From positions 388,579 to 452,578 of the forward strand of contig NZ_FUZT01000003.1 of NCBI RefSeq assembly GCF_900167445.1: 64,000 nt of DNA. The letters run 5' to 3'. Under the pieces are notes generated by a model, which was given only the letters and a program-made list of their open reading frames with translations, ran no database searches and was not told the DNA's origin. Source of the DNA: Maledivibacter halophilus. GTDB lineage: Bacteria > Bacillota > Clostridia > Peptostreptococcales > Caminicellaceae. The position numbers and the translations under genes are program-made. This document shows, in pieces, positions 1-8,463 of the stretch (its first letter is position 1; each line of letters starts with the position of its first letter).

Positions 1-1520
1 TCTTGATCCTGCTTAGATATAAATTTAGGTCTTTCTTTCATTTTATGTAGGGGAACCCTTATAAAGGTATCTTTAAACTCTTTTAGTGACATATTGTAGT
101 TAAAAGGTGCTAAGTATGGAATACCAAAGCTCTTTAAATTGGATAAGTGTATCATTGTAATTAAAGCTGCAAGCATCAATCCATAGAGCCCTAAAAATGC
201 TGCTGCAACCATATATGCAAATCTTATCAATCTAAAGGAAATCCCAAAGCTGTAGCTTGGAATAGAATAGGCAGCAATGGCTGTTATGGCAACTACTATA
301 ACCATGAGAGAACTTACTATACCTGCATCAACTGCAGCTTGACCAAGAACTAGGCCCCCTACAATACCTATGGTTGCACCTATAGGTCCAGGTAATCTGA
401 TTCCCGCCTCCCTAAGAAGCTCTAATGCCGCTTCCATCATAAATGCTTCTACAACTGATGGAAATGGTACTCCATCCCTATTCCCAGCTATATATAAGGC
501 TAATTCTGTTGGAATCATTCCAGGATGATATGAAAGCAAGGCAATATATACAGCCGGCAATAAAACAGATATAGCCATTGCTAAATACCTAAGTATTCTT
601 ATGGCCGATGAAATTAAAAATCTTTGATTATAATCTTCAGATGCCTGTAATAAAGTATTAAAGGTAGTTGGAACTACTAAGGAAAAGGGAGTATTGTCTA
701 CAATAATAGCTATTTTTCCTTCATATAAACTTCCAGCTACTTTCTCCGGTCTTTCAGTATTTTGTATCTGTGGAAAGGGAGAACGCCAATTGTCTTCTAT
801 AAGCTGTTCTATATATCCGCTCTCTAAAATACTGTCTATATCTATTGCCCTTAATCTATAGACTAGGGTCTTTAATATATCTTCATTTGCTAATCCTTCT
901 ATAAATAGCACTGCCACATCGGTCTTTGATCTTTTTCCAATTTGCATTTGCTTTATTCTTAGCTTAGGATCCCTAATTCTTCTTCTGACCAATGCTGTAT
1001 TAACTCTTAAGGTTTCAGTAAAACCTTCCCTTGAACCTCTTATGACAGTATCAGTCTCCGGTTCTGATATTCCCCTCATGGGCCAGCCCTTTGAGGCAAT
1101 AACTATTGCTTTATCCCATTTGTCAATTAAAAGAACCGTTTCTCCAGTTAAAATATTCTCTATGACCTTATTGAAATCATCAATTTCTTTTAAATCCGAT
1201 ACAGATAAAACTCCATTCTTTATTAGTTCATAAACCTTTTCCTTTATGCTGCTTACATCGGGACTGGTCATCCTTGCAAGCATCATTAAGTTTTTTAAAA
1301 CATATTCATTTACTAAAACTTTATCTGCAAGACCTTCAGCATAAACTGTGCTAAATCGAAGTTTTTGATTTTGGCCAACATTAAATTCTCTATATATTAT
1401 GTCATCACAATTATTTAGAATACCTTTTAACTTTTTCACGCTTTCATCTAAATTCTTAGGAATATCTATCTTATCTATTTCATCTTCATTGGTTTTAAAG
1501 AGCTTTTCATAATAATTCAT
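1..1520 (-). CDS. GerA-family spore germination receptor subunit (C-terminus cut by window edge)
   Basis: This encodes a GerAA/GerKA-like subunit of an inner-membrane germinant receptor. The frame is open from the ATG at 1518-1520 to base 1, giving about 506 residues; the stop lies outside the window. A soluble N-terminal half contains a stretch reading IRGSREGFTETLRVNTALVR, typical of the family, followed by hydrophobic segments in the last 200 residues (for example VSSLMVIVVAITAIAAYSIP). A good ribosome site (GGAGGTG) lies 4 bases before the ATG. The usual partner subunits B and C would lie to the left. Family assignment is secure; the germinant cannot be inferred. Confidence 0.93.
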   Translation of the reverse strand, partial: MNYYEKLFKTNEDEIDKIDIPKNLDESVKKLKGILNNCDDIIYREFNVGQNQKLRFSTVYAEGLADKVLVNEYVLKNLMMLARMTSPDVSSIKEKVYELIKNGVLSVSDLKEIDDFNKVIENILTGETVLLIDKWDKAIVIASKGWPMRGISEPETDTVIRGSREGFTETLRVNTALVRRRIRDPKLRIKQMQIGKRSKTDVAVLFIEGLANEDILKTLVYRLRAIDIDSILESGYIEQLIEDNWRSPFPQIQNTERPEKVAGSLYEGKIAIIVDNTPFSLVVPTTFNTLLQASEDYNQRFLISSAIRILRYLAMAISVLLPAVYIALLSYHPGMIPTELALYIAGNRDGVPFPSVVEAFMMEAALELLREAGIRLPGPIGATIGIVGGLVLGQAAVDAGIVSSLMVIVVAITAIAAYSIPSYSFGISFRLIRFAYMVAAAFLGLYGLMLAALITMIHLSNLKSFGIPYLAPFNYNMSLKEFKDTFIRVPLHKMKERPKFISKQDQ

Positions 1521-1588
1521 TTTGCACCTCCATGTATTACTTATGGGTGAGGGTTTTAAGTCAGTTCTAATTAGAACTTTAAACTTTT

Positions 1589-1798
1589 TTAAAGCACATA
1601 ATTTATAACTACATAAAATGTAACGCCTGCTATTAAAGATATATAGCCTAAACCTCTGCAAAGCTTTGCTTCTCTTTTCAGCTTCTTCTTTTTTAATGCT
1701 CTATAGTCTACAAAAATTGAAAAAAGAGAAGTTCCTATTATAATTAATAATAAATACATTGTGGCAAAGCTTTTGGCTTTTTGTAAAACTGCCTCCAT
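1589..1798 (-). CDS. Small two-helix membrane protein next to germination gene
   Basis: A 69-residue protein with two hydrophobic segments (about residues 13-30 and 50-68) separated by a very basic stretch (KKKKLKREAK). It resembles small membrane proteins that accompany clostridial germination operons (I recall a 'CLC_0170 family'), but I cannot confirm that from sequence alone. It lies 68 bp upstream of the GerA-type gene on the same strand, so co-transcription is likely. No function is assigned. Confidence 0.6.
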   Translation of the reverse strand: MEAVLQKAKSFATMYLLLIIIGTSLFSIFVDYRALKKKKLKREAKLCRGLGYISLIAGVTFYVVINYVL

Positions 1799-1867
1799 TA
1801 ATTCACTTCCCTTACCAAAATTTCCTCTATATAGAGTTTGTAAAATAGTGAAAGTATATACATGATA

Positions 1868-1935
1868 GTTTAAAATAAATTTATATAAAAAACAGGTTTA
1901 TTACATGAAGGAAAAGGAAATATTAAAAATCCCTA
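1868..1935. repeat. Fragment of repeat family C (core hairpin half)
   Basis: Contains AAACAGGTTTATTACATGA followed by AGGAAATATTAAAAATCC, matching the right half of the complete family C copies at 5673-5866 and 8263-8453. The terminal inverted repeats are missing. Confidence 0.6.
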
Positions 1936-1950
1936 AATTGTATTTAAAAT

Positions 1951-1981
1951 AAAAAAGCGAAAGATTTCTCTTTCGTTTTTT
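1951..1981 (-). terminator. Rho-independent terminator after gntR
   Basis: Stem GCGAAAGA/TCTTTCG flanked by A and T runs, so it could work in both directions. It sits just after the stop codon of the GntR-type gene read on the minus strand. Confidence 0.75.
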
Positions 1982-1992
1982 GGGTTAGACTA

Positions 1993-2679
1993 TTATTTTG
2001 TTATTTCATTTCTCTTTTTCCATTTTATTATTGATTCTTCTATCATCTCCACATGGGTTTGAGCATATTCCTGTGCTTTCTTTGAGTCCCTTTCTCTAAT
2101 TGCATCGAATATTGCTCTGTGGTATTTTTTTATATCTTCATATTCATTATATTCATTAAAATATATTATTCTAAACCTTTGAAACTGTTCCTGTAACCCT
2201 TGAACAATATGCATGAGTTTATTATTTTGAGATCCTTTAACTATCATGTCATGAAATTTAATATCCAGCTGAATGATATCTTCTTTTTCCATAATATCTA
2301 ATTCATCTTCAAATTTCTTTAATATTTCCTTTAATTTATCAATCTCTTTGTCTGTCATTCTTTCAGCAGCAAGATATGCAGCTAATCCTTCTAAAAACAT
2401 TCTAACCTCTAATATGTCTAAAATATCTTTTATAGATACATCTGCCACATAAGCTCCCTTTCTGGCCACCATTTCCACCAGACCTTCAAGCTCTAGCTTT
2501 CTAATGGCCTCTCTTACAGGGGTTCGGCTGACCCCAAGTGATTCTGCAAGCTGAAGCTCCATAAGTCTTTCTCCTGGTTCTAATTCTCCGCTTAAAATAC
2601 ACTTTCTCAAGTGCTCAAATACAATTTCCCTTAAAGGTTTATAATTATTTATTTCCAGTTTATCAGATTTAAATTCCAT
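1993..2679 (-). CDS. GntR/FadR-type transcriptional regulator
   Basis: A 228-residue regulator. The winged helix-turn-helix occupies about residues 12-80 (LAESLGVSRTPVREAIRKLE is the GntR recognition region) and is followed by an all-helical FCD ligand domain (about 85-215), which places it in the FadR subfamily. Its ATG begins 2 bp after the ispE stop codon, with the GGGAGG ribosome site inside the end of ispE, so the two are co-transcribed and probably translationally coupled. FCD regulators usually sense small organic acids; no ligand or operator is evident here. Confidence 0.9.
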   Translation of the reverse strand: MEFKSDKLEINNYKPLREIVFEHLRKCILSGELEPGERLMELQLAESLGVSRTPVREAIRKLELEGLVEMVARKGAYVADVSIKDILDILEVRMFLEGLAAYLAAERMTDKEIDKLKEILKKFEDELDIMEKEDIIQLDIKFHDMIVKGSQNNKLMHIVQGLQEQFQRFRIIYFNEYNEYEDIKKYHRAIFDAIRERDSKKAQEYAQTHVEMIEESIIKWKKRNEITK

Positions 2680-2681
2680 TA

Positions 2682-3545
2682 TTATTGCCTCCCATTATAA
2701 GACTTGACTAAAAAAGTTTGATTATATAGCAGTCTTAATTTTTCATATGCGGATTTTGCTTTATTGTAATCTTTAAAAAGTCCATATACACTTGGTCCAC
2801 TGCCACTCATTAGGCTTCCCAGAGCTCCATATTCAAGCATTTTTTCTTTGATTGACTTCACTATTGGATGTCTTTTTAATATACCTGATTCAAAAACATT
2901 ACATAGATTATTGGCTATCTTATATAAATTATCATTTTCTAAAGCTTTTAATAATGTTTCTGTATCAGGTCTAATTTCTATATTATTTAAATCTAAATTT
3001 GAATAAGCTTCTCCAGTAGATACACATATATTGGGCTTTGATAATACTATCCAACCACTTCTCAATCCTTTAATCTCAGTAAGTTTCTCTCCTATGCCCT
3101 TTGCAAGGGCTCCACCACCTAAAATGCAAAAAGGAATATCTGCTCCAATCGGCATTCCTATGTCCATCATTTCTTTAATGGATAGGTTTAAATCAAACAA
3201 AATATTCATACCCTTAATTACAGCAGCAGCGTCACTACTCCCTCCAGCCAGCCCTGCTGCTATAGGTATATATTTTTTTATATCTATATATATACCAGAT
3301 TTTATATTGTATTTTTCTATCATATAATAAGCTGCTTTATAAGCAATGTTTGATATATCATTAGGTAAAAAACTACAATTAGTAGTTAATATAATATCTT
3401 CATCAATTTTTTTTAAATAAATTTCATCATGAAGAGTTATTTGCTGCATAATCATATTAACATTATGATAACCATCGTCTCTTTTATTTAATACATCCAA
3501 TGATAAATTTATCTTTGCTGGCGCTTTTAAATTAAGCTCATTCAT
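2682..3545 (-). CDS. ispE: 4-diphosphocytidyl-2-C-methyl-D-erythritol kinase
   Basis: IspE phosphorylates CDP-methylerythritol in the MEP (non-mevalonate) isoprenoid pathway. The 287-residue length is normal. The GHMP-kinase ATP loop is clear (PIAAGLAGGSSDAAAV, about residues 92-107), as are the N-terminal APAKINLSLDV motif and the C-terminal GSLMSGSGPSVYGLF motif. It leads into the downstream gntR-type gene with a 2-bp gap. Start is the ATG at 3543-3545. Confidence 0.96.
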   Translation of the reverse strand: MNELNLKAPAKINLSLDVLNKRDDGYHNVNMIMQQITLHDEIYLKKIDEDIILTTNCSFLPNDISNIAYKAAYYMIEKYNIKSGIYIDIKKYIPIAAGLAGGSSDAAAVIKGMNILFDLNLSIKEMMDIGMPIGADIPFCILGGGALAKGIGEKLTEIKGLRSGWIVLSKPNICVSTGEAYSNLDLNNIEIRPDTETLLKALENDNLYKIANNLCNVFESGILKRHPIVKSIKEKMLEYGALGSLMSGSGPSVYGLFKDYNKAKSAYEKLRLLYNQTFLVKSYNGRQ

Positions 3546-3569
3546 CTTATGTTATGCACCTCTTTTCTC

Positions 3570-3665
3570 TTAAAACAGTTTTTTACAATATAGATGTGCC
3601 CTTGTGAAGTTTATTAAAGGAAATATTAAAAATCCCACTATGAGAACTGGAACAACAAATTAATT
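3570..3665. repeat. Degenerate repeat A/C fragments
   Basis: Intergenic stretch holding a weak family A end (ATAGATGTGCCCTTGTGAAG) and family C-like text (AGGAAATATTAAAAATCCC, GAACTGGAACAACAAATTAA). No gene is seen between 3546 and 3920. Confidence 0.45.
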
Positions 3666-3736
3666 TATTTTATTATATTACATAATAATACAATATACAT
3701 AATACAATTTTACTTGTATACTTACTATTATAAACA

Positions 3737-3765
3737 AAAAATCCGTATGCGACTACGGATTTTTC
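3737..3765 (-). terminator. Terminator downstream of SPOCS/LysM gene
   Basis: Perfect stem AAATCCGTA / TACGGATTT with a 6-base loop, flanked by A and T runs on either side. It is placed to stop minus-strand transcription from the SPOCS gene. Confidence 0.75.
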
Positions 3766-3798
3766 ATAATTAAAGTAAATAATATTATTTTTAATTAA

Positions 3799-3920
3799 TT
3801 GAGCAAATTGCATAATTCCCTCTTTAAAAAACTAACTACCACATATTGTTTTGAAATCTCCGAAGCTATACCATATATATTATGCAATTTTGCCAAATTG
3901 GAGTCATGTAATTTCCTCGA
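3799..3920. repeat. Repeat family B, copy 1 (MITE-like)
   Basis: A 122-bp element with inverted ends: TTGAGCAAATTGCATAATT on the left and, in reverse complement, TCGAGGAAATTACATGA on the right. The interior (CATATATATTATGCAATTTTGCC) recurs in other copies. The right end directly abuts the TAA stop codon of the SPOCS gene. Confidence 0.8.
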
Positions 3921-5495
3921 TTACAGCTTATATTCATAATTTTTTTGGATTATTATTTTATCTCCCATCTTTATTTCTTCAGAGTCTAAAATCTCATTTG
4001 TTTCCAATATTTCTTTTACAGTAGTATTATATCTTTTAGCAATATTCCACAAATTATCTCCTTCTTGAACAAAATATATGGTTATGCTGGCTCTATTATC
4101 ATCATCATCTATTTCTCCTAAATCCTCTATATTTATCAGTGCTTCAATCTCATATTCTTTCCTTATTTCACTGGAGGCATTTAAGCTAACTTTAGTTTCA
4201 ATTTGTTTAGAATTAATGGTGGCATAATCTACATTTTCTATATCCAATTTAATGTCTGCTTCCATATCTTCATTTAAACCTTCAACTTCTACATAATGTC
4301 TAAAGGGTACCTCCTGATTAAATGAATAAACCTGCATTTCTTCATTGTCAGCCATATATAGGACATTTGTGTCTACAAAGCCTTCTATAATGTTTTTATT
4401 ATCTATCAATTTATAATCTGTAACTACTGGTCTTGCTTTTACTGTAAGAACTTTAAAGATATTGGGATATTCAGATGGTGTATCTATAGTTTCTTTTATA
4501 ACAGCATGGGAAGAATTATTCCCTATATTCTTCATAAACTTTAAGTTCTGGGTTTGAATATTTAATTTTCTTGAAGGCGAATAGGCATCCAAAATCACTT
4601 CCTTTTCAGTCTTATTGGATACCTTAGCTCCTGCTTTTAATACTACTTCAACATTATAGCCCTTGTTTTCTTCATTTAAATTTTTCTTTATATCGGTAAA
4701 GATTTCGTCTACCTTTACGTCAACTATACAGTCCATATTTTCCTGGGCCTTAGGTACTTCTATAAAATGTGTAAATGGTATTTCATGCTTTAATTCATGT
4801 ATTGGATTTCTTGGTTCTTCAGTGGCATATAGAAGGTTTACATTAACATTACCTCCTATTATCACTTTATTGTCTGTAATCCTCTTTTCATTAACAACAA
4901 CGCTTCCATTGGCTTCTAATATTTCATTAATTTCAGCTTCTTCTTCTCCAAGCTCAAAATTTTCTCTAAGTACTGTTTGAGATGAACTATTTGAGATTAC
5001 ATTATCATACTTTATAGTATTCTTTAATGCCTGAACATCTTCTAATCCTTCCACTTCCTTTACAATATCAATTTCATCTGTCTTGAATACTTTTCCGTTT
5101 ATGTTTAATACTGTTTGTACTGAAATCTTCCTTTCATTCATGATACTAAAATCCATATTTTCTATACTGCAATTAACCTCCGGCACCATAATTCCATCTA
5201 TATCATCTATTTCTATATTCTGAGTAAAGTTAGATGATGCCTTCATACTATGCAGAATTTTATCTGGATCATTTGAGGCATAGAGCACCTTATAATCTAC
5301 TGTACCATCAACTACAATTTTTCCCTGCATTATTTCTTTATCTGTTATGTTTACTCTTCCCTGGGCTGATAAAATGTTATAAATATCTGGTTTAGAATCC
5401 GGAACGACTATATCACTTTCTACAAGGTTCTGAACATTTTCTGATCCAATCATTCTATCTAATTTAAGCATTTCCTTAACTAATCCTATGGACAT
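3921..5495 (-). CDS. SPOCS-domain and LysM protein (SipL-like spore coat anchor)
   Basis: A 524-residue protein with three related blocks beginning near residues 30, 170 and 340 (each with an 'I.G.V...VLY..' core), i.e. DUF3794/SPOCS domains, followed by a C-terminal LysM (YFVQEGDNLWNIAKRYNTTVKEILETN, given here by positions about 475-520). This is the architecture of clostridial SipL, which binds SpoIVA on the forespore surface and is needed for coat assembly. It is probably monocistronic: terminators lie on both sides and repeat B1 touches its stop codon. The SipL function is inferred from architecture. Confidence 0.87.
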   Translation of the reverse strand: MSIGLVKEMLKLDRMIGSENVQNLVESDIVVPDSKPDIYNILSAQGRVNITDKEIMQGKIVVDGTVDYKVLYASNDPDKILHSMKASSNFTQNIEIDDIDGIMVPEVNCSIENMDFSIMNERKISVQTVLNINGKVFKTDEIDIVKEVEGLEDVQALKNTIKYDNVISNSSSQTVLRENFELGEEEAEINEILEANGSVVVNEKRITDNKVIIGGNVNVNLLYATEEPRNPIHELKHEIPFTHFIEVPKAQENMDCIVDVKVDEIFTDIKKNLNEENKGYNVEVVLKAGAKVSNKTEKEVILDAYSPSRKLNIQTQNLKFMKNIGNNSSHAVIKETIDTPSEYPNIFKVLTVKARPVVTDYKLIDNKNIIEGFVDTNVLYMADNEEMQVYSFNQEVPFRHYVEVEGLNEDMEADIKLDIENVDYATINSKQIETKVSLNASSEIRKEYEIEALINIEDLGEIDDDDNRASITIYFVQEGDNLWNIAKRYNTTVKEILETNEILDSEEIKMGDKIIIQKNYEYKL

Positions 5496-5620
5496 TCAAT
5501 CCCATCCCCCTTACTGTTTACTATAAATAACCAACAGTAGAATTTAAAATAGCTTAGAGTTGGTTATATTTATTATAGAATTCCTATTATATTAATATTT
5601 TATGGACAAAAAAATATGAC

Positions 5621-5647
5621 AAAAACTTAGAATATACTTAAGTTTTT
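5621..5647 (-). terminator. Terminator-like palindrome upstream of SPOCS gene
   Basis: AAAAACTTA / TAAGTTTTT dyad with a short loop. It lies between the arginine deiminase gene and the SPOCS gene and could end transcripts in either direction. Confidence 0.5.
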
Positions 5648-5672
5648 ATTTTAGAAACAAAAAAAAAGAAGG

Positions 5673-5866
5673 TTAAATTAACCTGTTGTACTAGTAAATC
5701 AAATTTTTTGTTCTGAAATATAACTTAGGGAGTTTTAATATTTCATTTGAGTGATTTTTATAAATCTGTTTTTCCCTTAAAAGTTATATAAAAAACAGGT
5801 TTATAGCATGAACGAAAAGGAAATATTAAAACTCCCCATATAGAAACTAACACAACGAGTTAAATT
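5673..5866. repeat. Repeat family C, complete copy (MITE-like)
   Basis: About 194 bp. The ends are TTAAATTAACCTGTTGTACTAG and, in reverse complement, AATTTAACTCGTTGTGTTAG. The centre has the ATAAATCTGTTT ... AAACAGGTTTAT hairpin shared with family A. Its outer right end overlaps the TAA stop codon of the arginine deiminase gene. It fills most of the 369-bp gap before the SPOCS gene. Confidence 0.75.
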
Positions 5867-7103
5867 ATAAATCTTCTCTATATAATGGCATACTCATACA
5901 TCTTGGGCCACCACGTCCCCGTGATACCTCTGAAGATGGCATAATGTTAAGCTTTATACCATGCTCTTCTAAAAGTCTATTTGTAACATAATTTCTAGAA
6001 TATACTATAACTTCTCCTGGGGCAATGGCAAGGGTATTGGACCCATCATTCCATTGTTCCCTGGCTGCGTCAATACTATTTCCATTTCCGCAACGAATTA
6101 ATCTTACATCATCAAGCTCTAAGTATTTCATAAGAACTTCCCTTAAAGCCATGGTTTCCTTTTCTATTATTAATTCCTCCGGCTTTTCACCTTTTCTTAA
6201 TGAATATACTGTAAGTGGTTCTTCGATTTCTGGATGTATTGTAAATTTGTCATAATCAACCATTGTAAATACAGTATCTAGATGCATAAATGCTCTTTTC
6301 TTTGGGATATCAAAGGCCAATATTACTTCAAAACCCTCATCACTACCAAGTATTCTTCTAGCAATTTTTTCTATGGCAGCACTCTCAGTTCTTTCGGATA
6401 TGCCAATAGCAATAACTTTATTGCTAAGTATAAGTTGATCTCCACCTTCTATGGATGCATTTTCTTTTCTATCGTACCAAAAGGGGATAATCGCATCTTT
6501 AAAATCCTTGTGATATTTAAATATATATTTTGAAAATAATGTCTCTCTATTGCGTGTAACTGTCTTCATGTGATTTAAAGAAACTCCACTTCCTATAGTG
6601 GCAAATGGATCCCTTGTAAAATATAAATTTGGCATTGGATCTGTTATGAAAGGATAATTGGACTCTACAATATCTGTTAGTGATGATTTTATATTAGAGC
6701 CTACCTCTTCTTTTCGAATTCCTGCCATCATTTTCTCAATCATTTCCTTCTTGGAGGAAAAGCTTAAAAGATATTCCTTTATAAGTTCTTTTTTCTTGTC
6801 GCTCATAACCTTAGTTTCCTCAATAAATTCATCAATGAATTTATTTCTTATCTCATCGTCAATAAGAGCCTCAGCAGCTAGATCTTCCAGATAAACTACC
6901 TCGGTTCCATTTTTTCTAAATATATCCGCAAAGGCATCATGCTCTTCTCTAGCTACTTCTAGATATGGTATATCATCAAATAAAAGTCTATCCATTAAAC
7001 TAGGAGTTAAATTCTCTATTTCTTTTCCCGGTCTATGCAGCAATACTTTTTTTAGTTTACCAATTTCAGATCTTACATTCAGTAACCTTCTATCTCCACT
7101 CAT
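5865..7103 (-). CDS. arcA: Arginine deiminase
   Basis: Hydrolyses L-arginine to citrulline and ammonia, the first step of the ADI pathway. It is 412 residues long, normal for the family. Visible motifs: FTRDPFA (about 164-170), [11 protein letters not shown] with substrate carboxylate contacts, [10 protein letters not shown], and the catalytic cysteine near the C-terminus in [22 protein letters not shown] ribosome site precedes the ATG. No carbamoyltransferase or carbamate kinase gene lies next to it, so the rest of the pathway must be elsewhere. The stop codon falls inside the terminal repeat of a family C element. Confidence 0.96.
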   Translation of the reverse strand: MSGDRRLLNVRSEIGKLKKVLLHRPGKEIENLTPSLMDRLLFDDIPYLEVAREEHDAFADIFRKNGTEVVYLEDLAAEALIDDEIRNKFIDEFIEETKVMSDKKKELIKEYLLSFSSKKEMIEKMMAGIRKEEVGSNIKSSLTDIVESNYPFITDPMPNLYFTRDPFATIGSGVSLNHMKTVTRNRETLFSKYIFKYHKDFKDAIIPFWYDRKENASIEGGDQLILSNKVIAIGISERTESAAIEKIARRILGSDEGFEVILAFDIPKKRAFMHLDTVFTMVDYDKFTIHPEIEEPLTVYSLRKGEKPEELIIEKETMALREVLMKYLELDDVRLIRCGNGNSIDAAREQWNDGSNTLAIAPGEVIVYSRNYVTNRLLEEHGIKLNIMPSSEVSRGRGGPRCMSMPLYREDL

Positions 7104-7260
7104 TATTTACCTCCCATAAAATCCATTGTTAGTTAATGGTATTTTTTTACTTTTTATGCATTGATTTTTCTTTACTTTAAAGTATACATTGATTGCATAT
7201 TCTTTGCAAGCATGCTATTTTTCAAAGCTTTTAGCTTTTTTGAATTTTTTAGTAGAACAA

Positions 7261-7270
7261 TGAATATTCA
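7261..7270. promoter_or_regulatory. Palindrome TGAATATTCA upstream of arcA, possible ArgR box
   Basis: A perfect 10-bp palindrome about 160 bp upstream of the arcA start. It resembles half of an ARG box (TGAAT..ATTCA). The motif is seen; ArgR binding is inferred. The rest of 7104-7408 shows only AT-rich text with a second loose dyad (ATACATTG ... CAATGTAT). Confidence 0.35.
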
Positions 7271-7408
7271 TCCAATGTATATTTTTCTAATTTGTGGAAT
7301 ATGATTTTCCCTTTTCTTTATTTTCTGCACTTAATCAATTTTTATAATTTTTTGATTATTCGACATCTTTTGCATAAAAATTTATTATGCCGCATAATAA
7401 ATTTTTTC

Positions 7409-7441
7409 AAAAAAAATAAATGCGTATTATAACGCATTTAT
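7409..7441 (-). terminator. Terminator in veg-arcA gap
   Basis: Stem ATAAATGCG / CGCATTTAT followed on the minus strand by eight T residues. It lies about 110 bp beyond the veg stop codon, after a first terminator, so it is a back-up or ends a short unannotated transcript. Confidence 0.7.
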
Positions 7442-7513
7442 CAAATTTCAATTCTTATTCCAATATAGGGTTTATATAGTATTTTAAAATCTTTTTTATA
7501 TAAAGCTTTTAGA

Positions 7514-7547
7514 CAAAAAATTAAACGCCTGTAGTATAAAACAGGCA
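7514..7547 (-). terminator. veg terminator
   Basis: Stem GCCTGT / ACAGGC with an 8-base loop, followed on the minus strand by TTTAATTTTTT, immediately after the veg stop codon. Confidence 0.8.
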
Positions 7548-7552
7548 TTCTA

Positions 7553-7819
7553 TTAAGAAGCTTGTATTTTTAAATCGTTACAACAAAGTGTTATTTCAAC
7601 AGTCTCTGTTAATATATCGGAATAACTGTAAGATACCTTTCTCTCAGAAATAAGCCCTCTATCTATTCTAACTACAAAAATACTTGGATATACCTCTTCT
7701 AGAACTCCTTCTTTTACAAAAACTCTTTTCCGACCTTTATTCGTTTTAAGTATGACTTTTTGACCTAAATAATTTTCAACATTTCTCTTCAGTTTCGTTA
7801 GAGTCTCCTTTGTGGCCAA
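7553..7819 (-). CDS. veg: Veg family protein
   Basis: An 88-residue member of the Veg/DUF1021 family, conserved in Firmicutes near sporulation and yabG loci and linked in Bacillus to biofilm matrix expression. Recognised by KETLTKLKRNVENYLGQKV and the small beta-rich C-terminal half. The start is a TTG at 7817-7819, supported by AAGGAGATG 7 bases upstream; no ATG fits. Two consensus sigma-A promoters precede it, as expected for this very strongly expressed gene family. Confidence 0.92.
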   Translation of the reverse strand: MATKETLTKLKRNVENYLGQKVILKTNKGRKRVFVKEGVLEEVYPSIFVVRIDRGLISERKVSYSYSDILTETVEITLCCNDLKIQAS

Positions 7820-7855
7820 AAAAACATCTCCTTCCCCATTATTGTATACAGTATA

Positions 7856-7884
7856 ATATTATCACACTATTATCCTTATGTCAA
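7856..7884 (-). promoter_or_regulatory. veg promoter, proximal
   Basis: TTGACA (7884-7879) and TAATAT (7861-7856) with a 17-bp spacer on the minus strand, about 40 bp before the veg start. Confidence 0.75.
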
Positions 7885-7898
7885 ATTTTTGGTACAAT

Positions 7899-7927
7899 AT
7901 TATACAATTTTTATTTCTGTTTGTCAA
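7899..7927 (-). promoter_or_regulatory. veg promoter, distal
   Basis: Perfect consensus TTGACA (7927-7922) and TATAAT (7904-7899) with a 17-bp spacer on the minus strand, 43 bp upstream of the proximal promoter. Confidence 0.8.
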
Positions 7928-7946
7928 TATATTATTAGCAATTACC

Positions 7947-7997
7947 AGAAAAAACATGAGCATCTTTCACTGTAAAAGATTTCCATGTTTTTTCTTT
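7947..7997 (-). terminator. Long hairpin upstream of veg, likely terminator
   Basis: AAAAAACATG / CATGTTTTTT outer stem enclosing CATCTTTCACTGTAAAAGATT. A T-run follows on both strands. It may end transcription of the SpoIID-amidase gene before the veg promoters. Confidence 0.55.
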
Positions 7998-8104
7998 CTC
8001 TATCAATCCTTTTATATTACTAGCTTTAAGATTTTTAAGAATTTTTTTGAAAATTTTACTTTATTTTATATTATATAAGTATAATTTCCGTGATGTATTT
8101 CAAA

Positions 8105-8245
8105 AAAGTCTACCTTTAAAAGTTTTATTAGGGATTTTTTTATAAACCTGTTTATCCTTTTTCTTTAATTTAAATAAAAACTGGTTTACAGACAGAGATA
8201 AAAAGGATTCTCAGCGTCTACGACCATAAGTTAGAATTTACAAGC
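8105..8245. repeat. Degenerate repeat family A copy
   Basis: Contains TTTATAAACCTGTTTATCC and AAAAGGATTCTCAGCG, which match the core and right flank of the complete A copies, but the ends are eroded. Together with the C copy next to it, it fills the 640-bp gap 7820-8463. Confidence 0.55.
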
Positions 8246-8262
8246 TTATATATCTATACATA

Positions 8263-8453
8263 AATTAACTCGTTATGCTAGTTCTTATATTGAGGATTTT
8301 AATATTTTCTTTTCGTTCATGTAATAAACCAGTTTTTTATATATACCGGAAGGAAAAAACAGGTTTATAAAAATCACTCAAATGAAATATTAAAATCTAC
8401 TTAAATTTAATTTAAAGCATAATATTGAATTTACTAGCACAACAAGTTAAATT
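8263..8453. repeat. Repeat family C, complete copy
   Basis: About 190 bp with ends AATTAACTCGTTATGCTAG and, in reverse complement, AATTTAACTTGTTGTGCTAG. The core hairpin is AATAAACCAGTTTTTT ... AAAACAGGTTTATAA. The outer end stops 11 bp from the stop codon of the SpoIID-amidase gene. Confidence 0.75.
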
Positions 8454-8463
8454 AAAAATACAA

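Noticed and set aside
1042..1233. Plus-strand 63-codon ORF
   Set aside because: Antisense to the GerA-type gene, no ribosome site.
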